From contig JAWWNJ010000020.1 in the NCBI GenBank assembly GCA_037176885.1, positions 1,302,001 through 1,366,000 of the forward strand: a DNA stretch of 64,000 nt, written 5' to 3'. Positions 41,941 to 52,554 of the stretch are shown here, piece after piece (the first letter of the stretch is position 1; every line of letters starts with the position of its first letter). The notes beneath the pieces are model-generated. The model did no database searches and was not told where the DNA came from. It saw only the letters and a program-made list of their open reading frames with translations. This DNA is from Favolaschia claudopus (taxonomy: Eukaryota; Basidiomycota; Agaricomycetes; Agaricales; Mycenaceae). Both the position numbers and the translations under genes were made by a program.

Positions 41941-42380
41941 TCACCCTACCACCCTAAAAGTCCCTGGGCTCGCGTCAGCGGGTGGTGTGCATGCTTCGGC
42001 AAAGGGAAGACGTACAATTGCGTTGGGTGGATTTTTACCTCGGAGGGGAGAACTCCTCTTAGGTCCTACGGGTTTTAGCCAGAGGTCCAGCCATTCAAAC
42101 GGCCGGCCAGTTCCCTGATTGCGTTGTACGATCGACCCCCTGGAAAGAAGTTGTGCTCGGATGACAGCTTGTAGATTCCTGCCGTCCACACTCTCGTCCA
42201 CAATCCAGGTCGGTCTGATGAGAATATAGCTATAAACTGTCAAGACGCACCTTCCGAGTCTGATTTTGGCCTCGGACGTGTTCTAGCTCGCCCCCGCGGT
42301 GGTGCTCCTTCCGCGCGAGGCCCGTCCTTCGAACCTTTCGGTCGTCCGCGTTTTGGCATTGAGGAATTTGAAGTCGACAT
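41941..42380 (-). pseudogene. N-terminal exon with AT-hook, unknown gene fragment
   Basis: On the minus strand, MSTSNSSMPKRGRPKGSKDG (from about 42380) contains an AT-hook (RGRPKG), followed by PPRGRARTRPRPKSDSEG and a donor GTGCGT at about 42240. Such AT-hook N-termini occur in several agaric transposon-associated proteins, possibly the same kind of family as the fragment at 58309-58570; this is from memory and unverified. A following frame to 41941 (VDGRNLQAVIRAQLLSRGS) may be the next exon. No catalytic part is seen. Confidence 0.4.
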
Positions 42381-42539
42381 TTAGACGCGTCGGAATTGCT
42401 CAAGACGCGTCGGAACCAAGTAGGAATTCTTGAGAAGTACCAGAAATGAGCCAAGAAGAGCTTGAAGAAGGTAGATTGCAGCAGCGGGCGAGAACGACGA
42501 CAATACGAAGAGACGCGGACGAGACAAAGGAGGCGGTTA

Positions 42540-42892
42540 GTGCCAGTGTTGGACTTAAGGGTTAAGTCTTAACTTAAGTTAAGGGTTAATTTGCCCTTAA
42601 GTTCAGGCCTTAGCTTCAGTCGAGAACCGACCTTTGCGGTAGTGATCCGAAATGTTATCATGTTGTGACCGTGTTATCTGGTGTGACTGTGTTATCTGGT
42701 TTTTCGCCGGTCTGTCGAAATTTATGGACACAGAAAAGTGCTGAGTGAGGGCTTTGTATGCTAAACATGCATGTGTGAATAGTTCTGAGGGCTCTGATAG
42801 GTAAGACTTGAGTGGAGAGGTGAAGACCACCAGATACCACCAGATAACCTGTGGCTGTGGCCAGATAACCACCCAGCTGATCGGGACATCAA
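42540..42892. other. Spacer with TTAAG-rich block
   Basis: CTTAAGGGTTAAGTCTTAAC and related runs near 42553-42600, then repeats of GTGTTATCTGGT near 42671-42702. No gene. Confidence 0.35.
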
Positions 42893-43151
42893 CTGTAGTA
42901 TTTCATTCAATTTGTAGGGTCACAGGTCACAGACCCGAAATCCTACGAAAATTTTCGTAAGTCACAACGTCACAGAGGGGTCTACGAAAGGTTCCCCCTT
43001 GTGACTTGAATTTTGGTGCGATTTTGGGCTGAAAAAAGGGGTAAAAACACGAAAATTTTCGTAAGTCACAGGGTCACAAGGCTCCCTTACGAAAGGGTAA
43101 ATTCGTAAGGCGCACCCCAAACCGGCTTACGAATTGAACGAAATACTACAG
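42893..43151. mobile_element. 259-bp MITE, CTGTAGTATT family, copy 1
   Basis: The inverted ends CTGTAGTATTTCATTCAATT / AATTGAACGAAATACTACAG are followed by repeated TACGAAA, GTCACA and TTTTCGTAAGTCACA motifs. The right flank is TA and the left is AA. The second copy is at 49727-49991. Confidence 0.8.
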
Positions 43152-43439
43152 TAGTGCCCAAAAGCTATGGGATATTGCAGATTTATGGGTTATCCCACTC
43201 AAAAATCAGTCAAAATCGTCCAGGGTACAGTCGCTAACCCCGAAGCGAAACAATACTAGGAAGCGAAACGCCCGCCAAATACAAGGTCAATGCTTTCCCC
43301 TGGGGCCAAATCTTTGCATCCAAGCATGCCACTATCTGAGCACCTGGAATACAAAAGGAATTGTCTTGAAAGTCCTCTCACCGCCAGCAATAGCGTTGTT
43401 TATTTGGGCTTTGTTTACGCACACTGTGCAGTCAAAGTA

Positions 43440-44140
43440 TCATGAAATTCCTCATGTTTTTCACGACAATTCATTAGAAAGTTCACGATGAATTGTCACG
43501 AAATTCATGATGCACTCTTGAAATTCACGACGCAACATCATGAAAGTGCATCGCGAAATTCATTACGGTTATGGGAACATTCATGACGTTATTTTCATGA
43601 CGTTTTGTTGTGGATTCATGACGATAACATCATGATTTTTGGCGGTGAAAAGGAGCAAAAATGCAACACAAATATCTAACCTCCAGAGGGACTCGAACGC
43701 ATGACCTCAGCTTGGCGCTACGAAATGAGGCCATGTGCATACATCCAAGCCGGCTAATTATAAGATGGATTTATTCGTACTGGCTTGCCACACTATATAT
43801 GTGGCTACATCAAGGGAGTCCGACTACGGAGCCCGCTACAGATATTCCTGACCCACCTTCTTCAACCCCTCTTTACATTAGGGAGGGGTATATGATGTGT
43901 GAGTAGAATATTGAGTACATAATGGCACTCAACAACCCGGTGAGTGGACTTAGCAAAAATTTGACAGTCTTGCATGATGAAATTCATGATGTTTTGTCAT
44001 GAATTCATATGCTCAACAACCATTGTAAAAATGGGTTTCTGAGCATCATGAAAGGCATCTTGAATTTCATGATGTGGTTCATGACAAAACATCAGGAATC
44101 TTGAAATTCCTCATTATTGTTTTGAATTTCATGACAAATA
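43440..44140. repeat. ATTCATGA/TCATGAAT motif array
   Basis: More than twenty scattered TTCATGA, TCATGAAA, CATGATG and CACGAAATTC motifs on both strands occur in two clusters (43440-43640 and 43970-44140), separated by a non-repetitive 300 bp that holds a tRNA-like sequence. Confidence 0.6.
43670..43757 (-). other. tRNA-like sequence inside the 1.3-kb MITE
   Basis: Minus strand: TTAGCCGGCTTGG (A-box-like), a CCTCA/TGAGG stem around a 16-nt loop at the anticodon position, then CGTTCGAGTCCC (good B-box) and GGAGGTT. The T-stem and acceptor stem do not pair, so a functional tRNA is unlikely. A tRNA-derived remnant is possible. Confidence 0.35.
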
Positions 44141-44970
44141 CTTCGCACAGTGGCAGGCAAATGCACCAATGCGAAATATTATTTTCTCCGATGGAATTAT
44201 GACCGGTGATGTACAGTAGTGCTATAGAAAGTCATTTTGAACCGGATTGCATCGAAAGTACTGGATAAACTCGTAGATTTGCGAAGGATGGCTCATTTTG
44301 TTGTGTTTTGAAGTGTTTCGCTATGACGTTATTTGGCGATATTTGACTCGTCCCCAAAATTGCCCTCGCTCTCAGCGAAAACAGGCTCAAACCGCTCAAA
44401 CTCTTTTGTTACGCGGTAGCTAGAAGGCCAACTAGCAGGTCTATAACAAATCTTAGGCTGTTTGGTATTCTGATTGTCCCAGAATCCAGCGGAAACACTG
44501 ATCGTTTCGCTTCGGGGTTAGCGACTGTACATATGACAGCTATGGGTTATGCCAGCTTTGACTGTACTTTAACACGCAGATTGCCCAGGGATTTACTGAA
44601 CTTGGCCGGGGCCATCGGCTTTAATCGGTCTGGCGACCGACAGTGTGACCACGTGACTAACAACGTCTGCATCCCATCCAAATCGCGTCCTTTGTCTGGA
44701 CCGACAAGCTTTAGCTCCCTGCCTCCGGCACGGCCGACTCGCTGCGCTCGCCGACCTCCCTCCGTTCGGTCACACAGCTTGTCTGGACCGATGGCTCTCA
44801 GTCCTGCGAGTAGCCTTTCCTCCTTGGTTTGTAATAGTTGATCTCCGAGAGGGCCACTTAAACAGTATTTTACTGCAGACCGATGATACACCCGAGCTAA
44901 CGAAGGACGTTGACTTGGAAAACGTGTATCGTGAATCTCGTTTTTCTCTATTGTTTTCATCGCGTTCACG

Positions 44971-46480
44971 TTGAACTGCTTAGATCTCGTCTCTGGCGTC
45001 GTTCGAGATTTAAGTTTGCCTGGTGGAAGTATCTTCCTCCCTTCTGAAGCGCAAACTGAGATGGAAAAAATCGAGAAGCTTCTCGTCGGCGGCGCCTGCC
45101 GTCCCAATCATAAAGTTGCTGTGGTAGGAAGAACAGGTGGCGGTCTTCGTCTTCTGCCTCCTCTTTTCGTACTGATAGGAGCCCCAGGGGTTCGCAGGAA
45201 TGTCTTTTCAGCTGCTTTTCTCTAATCTTTCTTTCCTTAGAGCGGCAAGTCCACTCTCCGCCGCTGATATGGTTGATTTGATTCTTCAAGATCTAGAGAT
45301 GTGACTGACCCTTCTCAGGGTGGCGCTTGTACCTCTGTTGTGACCGAGATATCGTATCAAGAGGGTTCAGAAGCGGTCGCCACGGTCTTGTTTAAGACTC
45401 GTCAGCAATGGGAAACGGTCAGCCAGAATCGTCATCGCCGTTCCTGACGTTCTTGAGGCTTACTCTTATTTCAGGAACTGAGGCATCTTGTAACTGATGT
45501 GTATGAGACTCACCTGGTTGCAAGGGTGGTAACTCACCCCGCCCATCAGTCACGACGCGAACAATCCCGACTCTCTTGGAAAATTGGCCAACGTTTGTCA
45601 TCGGTCCATCAATTTACTGCTACCGCTCCTAATTTTTTCAAGATCTATCCCGAGTCGGTCGCCACTATCTTCCAGCTTATTCAAACTCAAAAACAGGTAG
45701 CCGGCAGGATCTGAAAAAGATGGGGACAGTAGAAAAGCAGGAGATGCTACCCGAACAATCAAAAGAGCTGGAATCTTCCCTTATCGACAACTTGCTCGAC
45801 GATCCTGCTGTTAAGGACAAGTTGGGCAACACTTCTACTGTTTCCGGTACCCCGAAAGACATCAGGGAAAAGGTATGTCGGCATATGTAGTCCCTACGCA
45901 TCGATAGCCCGCTGACGGTATTCAGTTAAAACCTTTCTGGGCCGCTGCGACTTGGCCCCAAGGGGATTACCATTCAGCAGCAGCAAGCGAGACGCATTTG
46001 GGCACCGTTGATGAAAACACGACTGTCTCCTCAATATGCTTCAGTTGCAGCAATAACTCCAGGGCGGAATCGATTTGCCAGAATGAAAGTGAGTTGCTTC
46101 AAGATCAACAACCTCTGCCATTGCTCACCTCACACAGGAGGCAAGCGCACCCTTCCGATACCGAACAATGATATTTTTCAGTCAAATGAAAGCTTCATTG
46201 AAGGCTCGGCTGTTCCCGTATTTGAGGCATTGAAATCAGGTATTAAAGGGGCATTAGCTGAATGCGTCGAACTGGTTCAAGCTGAACTTCTACGTCGAGT
46301 TCGAGTCATTGTGACGGTGATTACTGGTATGACACGTCATGCGGTGCATCTACGTGTTTGCTAATTAATTGCTCATCTGAAGCTGATGACAAATGTCCGT
46401 CCTTTCTCGCCAAAGTTCGCGCCGACAAAGAGGAATCTATTTTTGAAATGATGGACTCCCTGAAGGCCCGAGTGCAGTGA
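44971..46480 (+). pseudogene. P-loop GTPase-like gene, decayed
   Basis: Reads MNCLDLVSGVVRDLSLPGGS through KIEKLLVGGACRPNHKVAVV to GRTG. After a GTGGCG...TTCCTTAG interval comes SGKSTL, so the Walker A GxxGSGKST is split. Further exon-like stretches follow: GGACTSVVTEISYQEGSEAV (G2/switch region), ELRHLVTDVYE, LKKMGTVEKQEMLPEQSKEL, DNLLDDPAVKDKLGNTST, LKPFWAAATWPQGDYHS, VFEALKSGIKGALAECVELV, and a last ADDKCPSFLAKVRADKEE to a TGA at 46478-46480. The arrangement resembles large dynamin-like or SLIP-GC-type P-loop GTPases that are expanded in agarics (from memory). Stops after SGKSTL and unresolved joins suggest a pseudogene, though unusual splicing cannot be excluded. Confidence 0.5.
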
Positions 46481-46822
46481 TATTATACTCAAAATTTAAC
46501 GCAGGTCGCGGCAAAGCCCTACTTTCCTCGATTGTAAAACTTCCTGTATATATTTGGGGAAGCAGCTTTTTGTATCCAATCAAGTGGAAAGAATGTCTGC
46601 AACAAGGTTTGCAGAGTATTCGAGGATAACTACTGCAATTCCCGTAAATACTAGTCGTCACTGCCTTAGAGCATAAATACTCTGCAGTAGAGCAAGAGGT
46701 GAGCGATATAAAAAGCTCGAACCTCTCAACGCCGTTACTATTCAACATTGTGGTGTTACTCCCTTCACCAACCAACTCGCTGAACTTTCGCTGGCCGCGC
46801 ATGCAGCGTAATTCTATTTATA

Positions 46823-47507
46823 CAGTGGTGGCAAATAGAAATTGCCGTGGCTTTTTGGTGAAAATCTGGCTGTATACTTCACCGAATGACCTCAAATAAA
46901 ATGTAGAGATGGGTATGTGATACTTTTGTACCTCTTAGATCAGTCAGCAATATATTATGCCCTGAGAATGCATCAATCATAGGATGATTTCCGATTTTTG
47001 CCATATTCGGAAAAACACAATGAACCCTCAGGTAAAAGGTGTCATAATAGGATGAAAGTACTTAAAAAACAGTCCTAGTTTCCACTTTGGTTGAATGGAA
47101 TTGACCCTGATTTGAGCTCACAGCAGCCGCTCAAAGTTGGCTATTTTCACACAAAATAGCTGAAAATGCAGAGAAAATAGCTAAAAGGACCAACTTCAAG
47201 CAGCCGTTGTGAGCTCAAATGAGGTTCAATTCCAGTCAATCAAAGTAATAACTAGCATTGTTTTTCAAGTACTTTCATCCTATTATGACACTTTTTTGCT
47301 GAGGATACATTGAGCTTTTCCAGATATGGCAATAATCAGAAACTGTCCTGTTATTGATGCATTGTCAGGGCATCATAGATAGCTGAGTGTTCTAAGTGGT
47401 ACAGTAGTATCATATACTTATCTCTACATCTTATTTCAGGTCATTCGGTGAAGTATACAGCAAGATTTTCACCAAAAAGCCACGGCAATTTCTATTTGCC
47501 ACCACTG
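46823..47507. mobile_element. 685-bp foldback MITE, TA duplication
   Basis: The terminal CAGTGGTGGCAAATAGAAAT is mirrored at the right end (GCCACCACTG), with TA flanks (46821-46822 and 47508-47509). Almost the whole element is an inverted repeat: CCTCAAATAAAATGTAGAGA pairs with TCTCTACATCTTATTTCAGG, and further inward segments such as TTTGAGCTCACAGCAGCCGC pair with their mates across the centre near 47165. Confidence 0.85.
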
Positions 47508-47511
47508 TACA

Positions 47512-48133
47512 ACCTCAAATAAAATGTAAAGATGGGTATGTGATACCTCTGTACCTCTGAGAACACTCAGCAATATATCATGCACTGAGAATGCATCAAT
47601 AATGGATGGTTTCCGATTTTTGCCATATCCGGAAAAACACAATGTACCCTCAGCAAGAAAGTGTCATAAGAGGATAAAAGTACTTGAAAAACAATGCTAG
47701 TTCCTACTTTGATTGACTGGAATTGACCCTCATTTGAGCTCACAACGGCCGCTCGAAGTTGGTCATTTTAGCCATTTTCTCTGCATTTTCAGCTATTTTG
47801 TGTGAAAATAGCCAACTCTGAGCGGTTGTTGTGAGCTCAAATGAGGGTCAATTCCATTCAACCAAAGTGGAAACTAGGAATGTTTTTCAAGTACTTTCAT
47901 CCTATTATGACACTTTTTTGCTGAGGATACATTGAGTCTTTCCAGATATGGCAATAATCAGAAACTGTCCTGTTATTGATGCATTGTCAGGGCATAATAT
48001 ATGGCTGAGTGTTCTAAGCAGTACAGAGGTATCATATATTTATCTCTACATTTTATTTCAGGTCATTCGGTGAAGTAAGTATACAGCAAGATTTTGGCCA
48101 AAAAGCCACGGCAATTTCTATTTGCCACCACTG
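47512..48133. mobile_element. Second foldback MITE copy, left terminus missing
   Basis: Directly follows the first copy and starts at the internal CCTCAAATAAAATGTAAAGA, so it lacks the outer 80 bp of the left arm. The right arm is complete to CCACTG at 48133 (TA at 48134-48135), with an extra AAGT in GTGAAGTAAGTATACAG. The two copies may share the middle terminus. Confidence 0.8.
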
Positions 48134-48174
48134 TACGTTGGTTATGATGATTCATAAGGCTGGAACATTACAAT

Positions 48175-48361
48175 AGGGGCGCTCAATTCTTAGCTTGTTG
48201 GCTCGTCTCGTCCCAGAAATTATTTAATTGCATGATGAGCTGATGAGCTGCTGATCCCGCTCCGCATTCCTCTCCACTTCCCATCAAATTTTGATCCCCT
48301 CATCAAAAAATCGACATTTTACGGACGAGACGAGCTGACGAGCTAAGAATTGAGCGCCCCT
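48175..48361 (+). mobile_element. 187-bp MITE, AGGGGCGCTCAATTC family, copy 2
   Basis: Same orientation as copy 1. The flanks AAT/AAT give the 3-bp duplication. Confidence 0.9.
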
Positions 48362-49726
48362 AATTACAGCTGTTTGTAAAGTTAATGGCACCTCTCGGTT
48401 TTTGATGAAAAGAGAGCATTTCAAATGTCTCATTCTACCCTGCTTGTATCTTCCCCAAATCTCATTCAAAACCCTTGTTTAGAGGCTCGTTTGAAAGGGG
48501 TGAGGCCGGGCGTTCCGGCCGTCGGCACTACTTCGGCATCCCATCCGAGATATGATCGCATCATAGCGGACACCGTCGGCATCGATGGAAAGTTGATTTA
48601 CCTCGTTCCCAGTCAGTTTTAATCGGAACCCAAAGCTATCGAGTACTAAGACCCCCAGAATAAGCATATGAATGAGTCTGCCCTTTTGAAAATATATCAG
48701 CGCAACGGCACGGCATTGATATTGATCATCTCCTGGGTAATTTCATTTTTACCGTATTGCCTCGTGCTTGCCTTGCATTTTGAGATCTCAGACCTCATTG
48801 CCTACGTTCTAACTGCATAATTCTCAAATTTCAAGCGATTGTGATCAGGATTGGCTGTGTTGTGCCTCTTCCAAAGTTCCGCCGCCGTCTGATCAGAGAA
48901 AATTGTGAATCATCGAGCGATGGAGTTAGCCGGACATTTCAGTATGGGAAGATAGCGCCGTTTAAACGCTTTCAAACGAGCCTACAACCACGCGAATCGG
49001 TTCATAATGAGTGAGAAACAAGAAGCGTGAGTTCGAAGGTTCAAATTGTTCTTTATTTACAAAATGATCGGAAGTGCCAGGCACAACAACATATTGATAA
49101 TTCTAAGACCACCAAACTGTAGCTAAGAGGTCTATCTACGATTTGATGGAACGGATTCAGCCAATAATTCCTTGTTGAAAAGTTATCAGGTGATCTTTCC
49201 AAAAAAGGCAACCCATTCTAAAAAGCTTCCAAACTCATTTTCGACGTGTTTGGGCCCATCTTGCGAAAAATCCTTCCAACATTTGGCGGATTACATAAGC
49301 TTACATACACAGTACACGTGATATATCCGCGATCATAGACGCGACGCGACGCGCCATGTAAGCTCTGGAATACACTGTTTAGTGTCAGGAAAGTATGACT
49401 CGGCCCTCCCTCTCAGATATGCTAGACCAGCACCAGGACTTAGTCATCTACTGTATCCTCTGTGTACCTTCCCCCCAACAGAGGTCAGACTGCGGATTGA
49501 ACTAGGATTCAAACTTAGAGTCAGACATATGCAACACATATGTATTTACTTAATGGGTGGGGCGACAAGACCTCAAAATCGCAAACGGAGTAAGTTGATT
49601 TTTCAAACCTTCAGGATTTGGCGGGTGGCTGTGCAAACGTAATGCTTATATAAGGGTGCTGGATTGGGGTGACGTCTATCTTAGGCCTAGGCCTCGTGGA
49701 GCGCGAGGAAATATGGCGGTGACATA
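48362..49726. other. No supported gene
   Basis: Small frames at 48425-48622 and 49382-49642 have no motifs. The GACGCGACGCGACGCG run near 49339 is a short simple repeat. Nothing else recognised. Confidence 0.4.
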
Positions 49727-49991
49727 CTGTAGTATTACGTTCAATTCGTAGGGTCACAGGTCACAGACCCGAAATCCTACGAAAATTTTCGCAAGTCACA
49801 GCGTCACAAAGGGGTCCTACGAAAGGTTCCCCCCTGTGACACGGAATTTGGTGCGATTTCGGGCCTAAAAAGGGGGTAAAAAACGAAATTTTTTCGTAAG
49901 TCACAGTGTCCCAAGGCCCCCTTACGAAAGGGTAAATTCGTAAGGGGTGTCACACCCAAAACCGGTTTACGAATTGAACGTAATACTACAG
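49727..49991. mobile_element. 265-bp MITE, CTGTAGTATT family, copy 2
   Basis: CTGTAGTATTACGTTCAATT at the left and its inverse at the right, with clean TA flanks (49725-49726 and 49992-49993). About 90 percent like 42893-43151 by eye. Confidence 0.85.
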
Positions 49992-50013
49992 TATGTATGC
50001 GGGAACGTTAAGT

Positions 50014-50401
50014 CAGTGACCGTCCTATAGCTCTTAAAAGTGGGTTGGCGGACCCTATAGCTCTTCTTAAGGGTAAAACCCTATAGCTATAGGACTTTTG
50101 AGAGCTATAAAGGTCACGTGTTAGCGCTTGGGCCGCCGCTCGGTCCTCAGATTTTTTGAATGAAAAACCATCGAAAAATCGTCAAAATCTGCCTTCACAC
50201 CTCGTGGAGTTCTGTTCGGCACCTCAGCCAATGTCAATTCCCCGTCGACGTCTGGTTGCCCTCCTTGACGGAGGCCGAGAACATGTGACTTTATAGCCCT
50301 TCTTAAGGCCTTTAACACCGTCCGAGAAATGCTAGAGGCCTCATTATAGCCCTCCTATAGGGCTATAGCGTTATAGGCCTTATCCCTTCGGACGGTCACT
50401 G
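50014..50401. mobile_element. 388-bp hAT-like MITE with exact 8-bp duplication
   Basis: Ends CAGTGACCGTCC / GGACGGTCACTG, flanked by CGTTAAGT on both sides (50006-50013 and 50402-50409). Repeated CTATAGCTCTTA and TTATAGCCCT motifs lie inside both ends. The 8-bp duplication and CAGTG-type ends fit the hAT superfamily. Confidence 0.9.
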
Positions 50402-50633
50402 CGTTAAGTCATTCGCGCGGTGTTATGGAGTCGCATCTCGCTCTGCATTCGAGCTAGTAGAAAGTCGGTGAAAAGAGAGACCTGGGCGAATTGCGACAGG
50501 AGTGAGATTATATAGATCATATGGTAGGGTTGAGCAGTTCTGAGTCTGTAAGAGAATTTGATGGACGGTAAAGTCCCGAATTCGGCAACCTGTACCAGCT
50601 GTATCGCTTAAGGTTACGGTCGAACCAATTATA

Positions 50634-50900
50634 CCGTACAATTACGTTCAATTCGACAGGGGGTGTGACGCGTGACCCCCCGAAATCGATTCGACAAGTC
50701 GACAAACAGAAAATTTTGCGTGACCAGGCGCAAAATTCGGAAGAAAAAAATTTCTAAACCGCAAAATCTGGCGCATTTTTGCTCACCGTGACGCTTAAGA
50801 CGTTCGACAGTGGCCGTCGTGACGCGGGACCAAAACGCAAAGTTCGGATCGACACGGGGGTGCGTGACGCGGGACATCCGAATCGAACGTAATTATACGG
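50634..50900. mobile_element. 267-bp MITE with CCGTAYAATTACGTTC ends, TA duplication
   Basis: CCGTACAATTACGTTCAATT at the left and AATCGAACGTAATTATACGG at the right, with TA at both flanks. It shares the ATTACGTTCAATTCG core of its ends with the CTGTAGTATT family but has a different interior. Confidence 0.8.
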
Positions 50901-51239
50901 TAGTCGTAGTAGGCTGCATGAAGTGGGGACGCAAGAATAATTATTAGCTCAGCCGTTGTGCGGCGAGAGAGTTATGGAGTCAGATATCATAGACGTAAAT
51001 CCCGAACTGTAGTAGTCGGAAATTCAACACAATGTTTATCGAACGTAACGACTTTGAATTGGGTGATGGTTGATTCAGAGTCGAGTAAAGTCTTGCGTTG
51101 TGCGGATAGTGAATTGTGAAACTAGCAGACTTGGACTCGTATAGTAGGGACGAAGAGGGTGCTTTGAAAGCGTGCTGCCACTCGGCGGTCCAAAAATTGT
51201 ACTTGGCGGATGTACTATGCGCTCAGTGCAGGCCTTGGA

Positions 51240-51720
51240 ATACTGCTTGCAAGCGGCAGAAATCAAGCGGAAGAATGTAACGTAAGATGAAACGGGTGCG
51301 TAGTCGTCGTCTTAGAGCCCATAAGGCGCAGAAAGTAATCGGACGAATTAAATGTGAATCGAAACGCAATGTACATGTGGGTGCGTAGTAAACCTGGCAG
51401 TCGAGTTCGTGCAGCGTATGAGGTCATTGGCGGAATGAATTGTAAATCAAGGCCTATATAAACTGACGGCGCTGTGCAGGAGGCAGCAAGACATCGGACA
51501 AGTTGGTAGACCTTGTAGTACAGCCCGTTAGGCGCGAAAAGTAATCGGAAGAACATACTGTGAATTGAGACGGAATGCAGGTGTTTAAAGCTCGCAGTAG
51601 AGCCCGTAAGGCTTGGCAGGTGTTCGCAAGAATGAAGCGTAAATCAAGGCCTATACGGCGCCGTGTATGAGGCCGCCGAGGGTTAGGACAATAAGAATTG
51701 GGACACATTGGATGGATTGT
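51240..51720 (-). repeat. Degenerate tandem repeats of about 135 bp
   Basis: Recurring blocks AGCCCRTWAGGCGCRRAAAG, TAATCGGAMGAA and AATCAAGGCCTATA occur three to four times, with a spacing of roughly 120-140 bp and heavy divergence. Confidence 0.5.
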
Positions 51721-51763
51721 ATACCGAGGACGTAAGTCTCGGAGCAGTTCGTAGGGGAGCTTG

Positions 51764-52111
51764 TTAGCGTGAGAGCTCGAGTAGGACGGAGTTAGAGGGA
51801 GCTAGCATGGAGTCGTCGAATTCGAGCTTTAGCCGGCGAAAGTTGCCGCCTCTGAAAAAGTATGATACTGCCAGTATCGGGTTGTTCGAAACTATTTGAA
51901 GCGCCGCGGTCCAGGTGAGGTTCGGCAGGACTTGTGGTTGCGTAGCGAATATGCAAAGCGCACATATAATGGCAAGTAGGAAACCGTACAGAATAAAAGA
52001 ATGAAGATATACTCGGAGGATCGTCTCCTCAGCGCCCTCAGTATAATCCGTGGAAACGTCCTCGCAAAAGTGATTGATAGATATATTATTTTCCCTTGAC
52101 TTTCTTTTCAT
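51764..52111 (-). CDS. Hypothetical 115-residue membrane-like ORF
   Basis: Minus strand MKRKSRENNISINHFCEDVS, then a hydrophobic stretch VYLHSFILYGFLLAIICALC able to span a membrane. The C-terminal part (LTWTAALQIVSNNPILAVSY) may also be membrane-near. No family recognised, and no neighbouring exons could be joined. It may be chance or a gene remnant. Confidence 0.25.
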   Translation of the reverse strand: MKRKSRENNISINHFCEDVSTDYTEGAEETILRVYLHSFILYGFLLAIICALCIFATQPQVLPNLTWTAALQIVSNNPILAVSYFFRGGNFRRLKLEFDDSMLAPSNSVLLELSR

Positions 52112-52550
52112 CCTCCCTAATCTTACGCTCCTTTACTGCCTCTCCCGAGTCCCGCCTCCCTTCCTTCAAGTTACCTGTCTTTACCCTGATGCTCCGAGTC
52201 GCCACTTTCCTTTCCTAAATTTCCGTATCACGTACTCATTCTTCCATTAATTGCCATCCTGCACTAATTTACAAGTACCATCTTCTTTGAATATATTATG
52301 TTCCCCATGTAACACCTTTTCAACGAGTGCGTTCCTCCCCATCGAGCAAAGAAGTTTAAGTATCACACATGGGAATGAAAGCTTGAGGAGTAACGGTATC
52401 AATATTTGAGACGGAACGGGAAGGAAGGGGAAGACAAGGGGAAGAGGGAGATCTGGGGTGGGTATGAATCAAGGTCGAAGAATACAGAAGAAGAAAAGAG
52501 AGCAGAGAGGATTAACGGGAGGATTGCATGTATGGGAGAGGGTGGACCGA
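52112..52550. other. No supported gene
   Basis: Pyrimidine-rich sequence followed by GGAAGGGGAAGACAAGG-type purine runs. Nothing recognised. Confidence 0.35.
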
Positions 52551-52554
52551 CGAC

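Larger units (their letters stand above)
43228..44527. mobile_element. 1,300-bp MITE with 24-bp perfect inverted ends, TA duplication
   Basis: Starts CAGTCGCTAACCCCGAAGCG and continues AAAC; the right end is the exact inverse. TA lies at both sides (43226-43227 and 44528-44529). The interior (43440-44140) is full of CATGAA/TTCATG motifs. No transposase frame. Tc1/mariner-like by its duplication. Confidence 0.85.

Noticed and set aside
43670..43757. Functional tRNA gene
   Set aside because: The B-box is good, but the T-stem and acceptor stem do not pair.
44547..45107. 186-residue minus-strand frame
   Set aside because: It is antisense to the P-loop GTPase exon and to MITE-flanking sequence, with no motif of its own.
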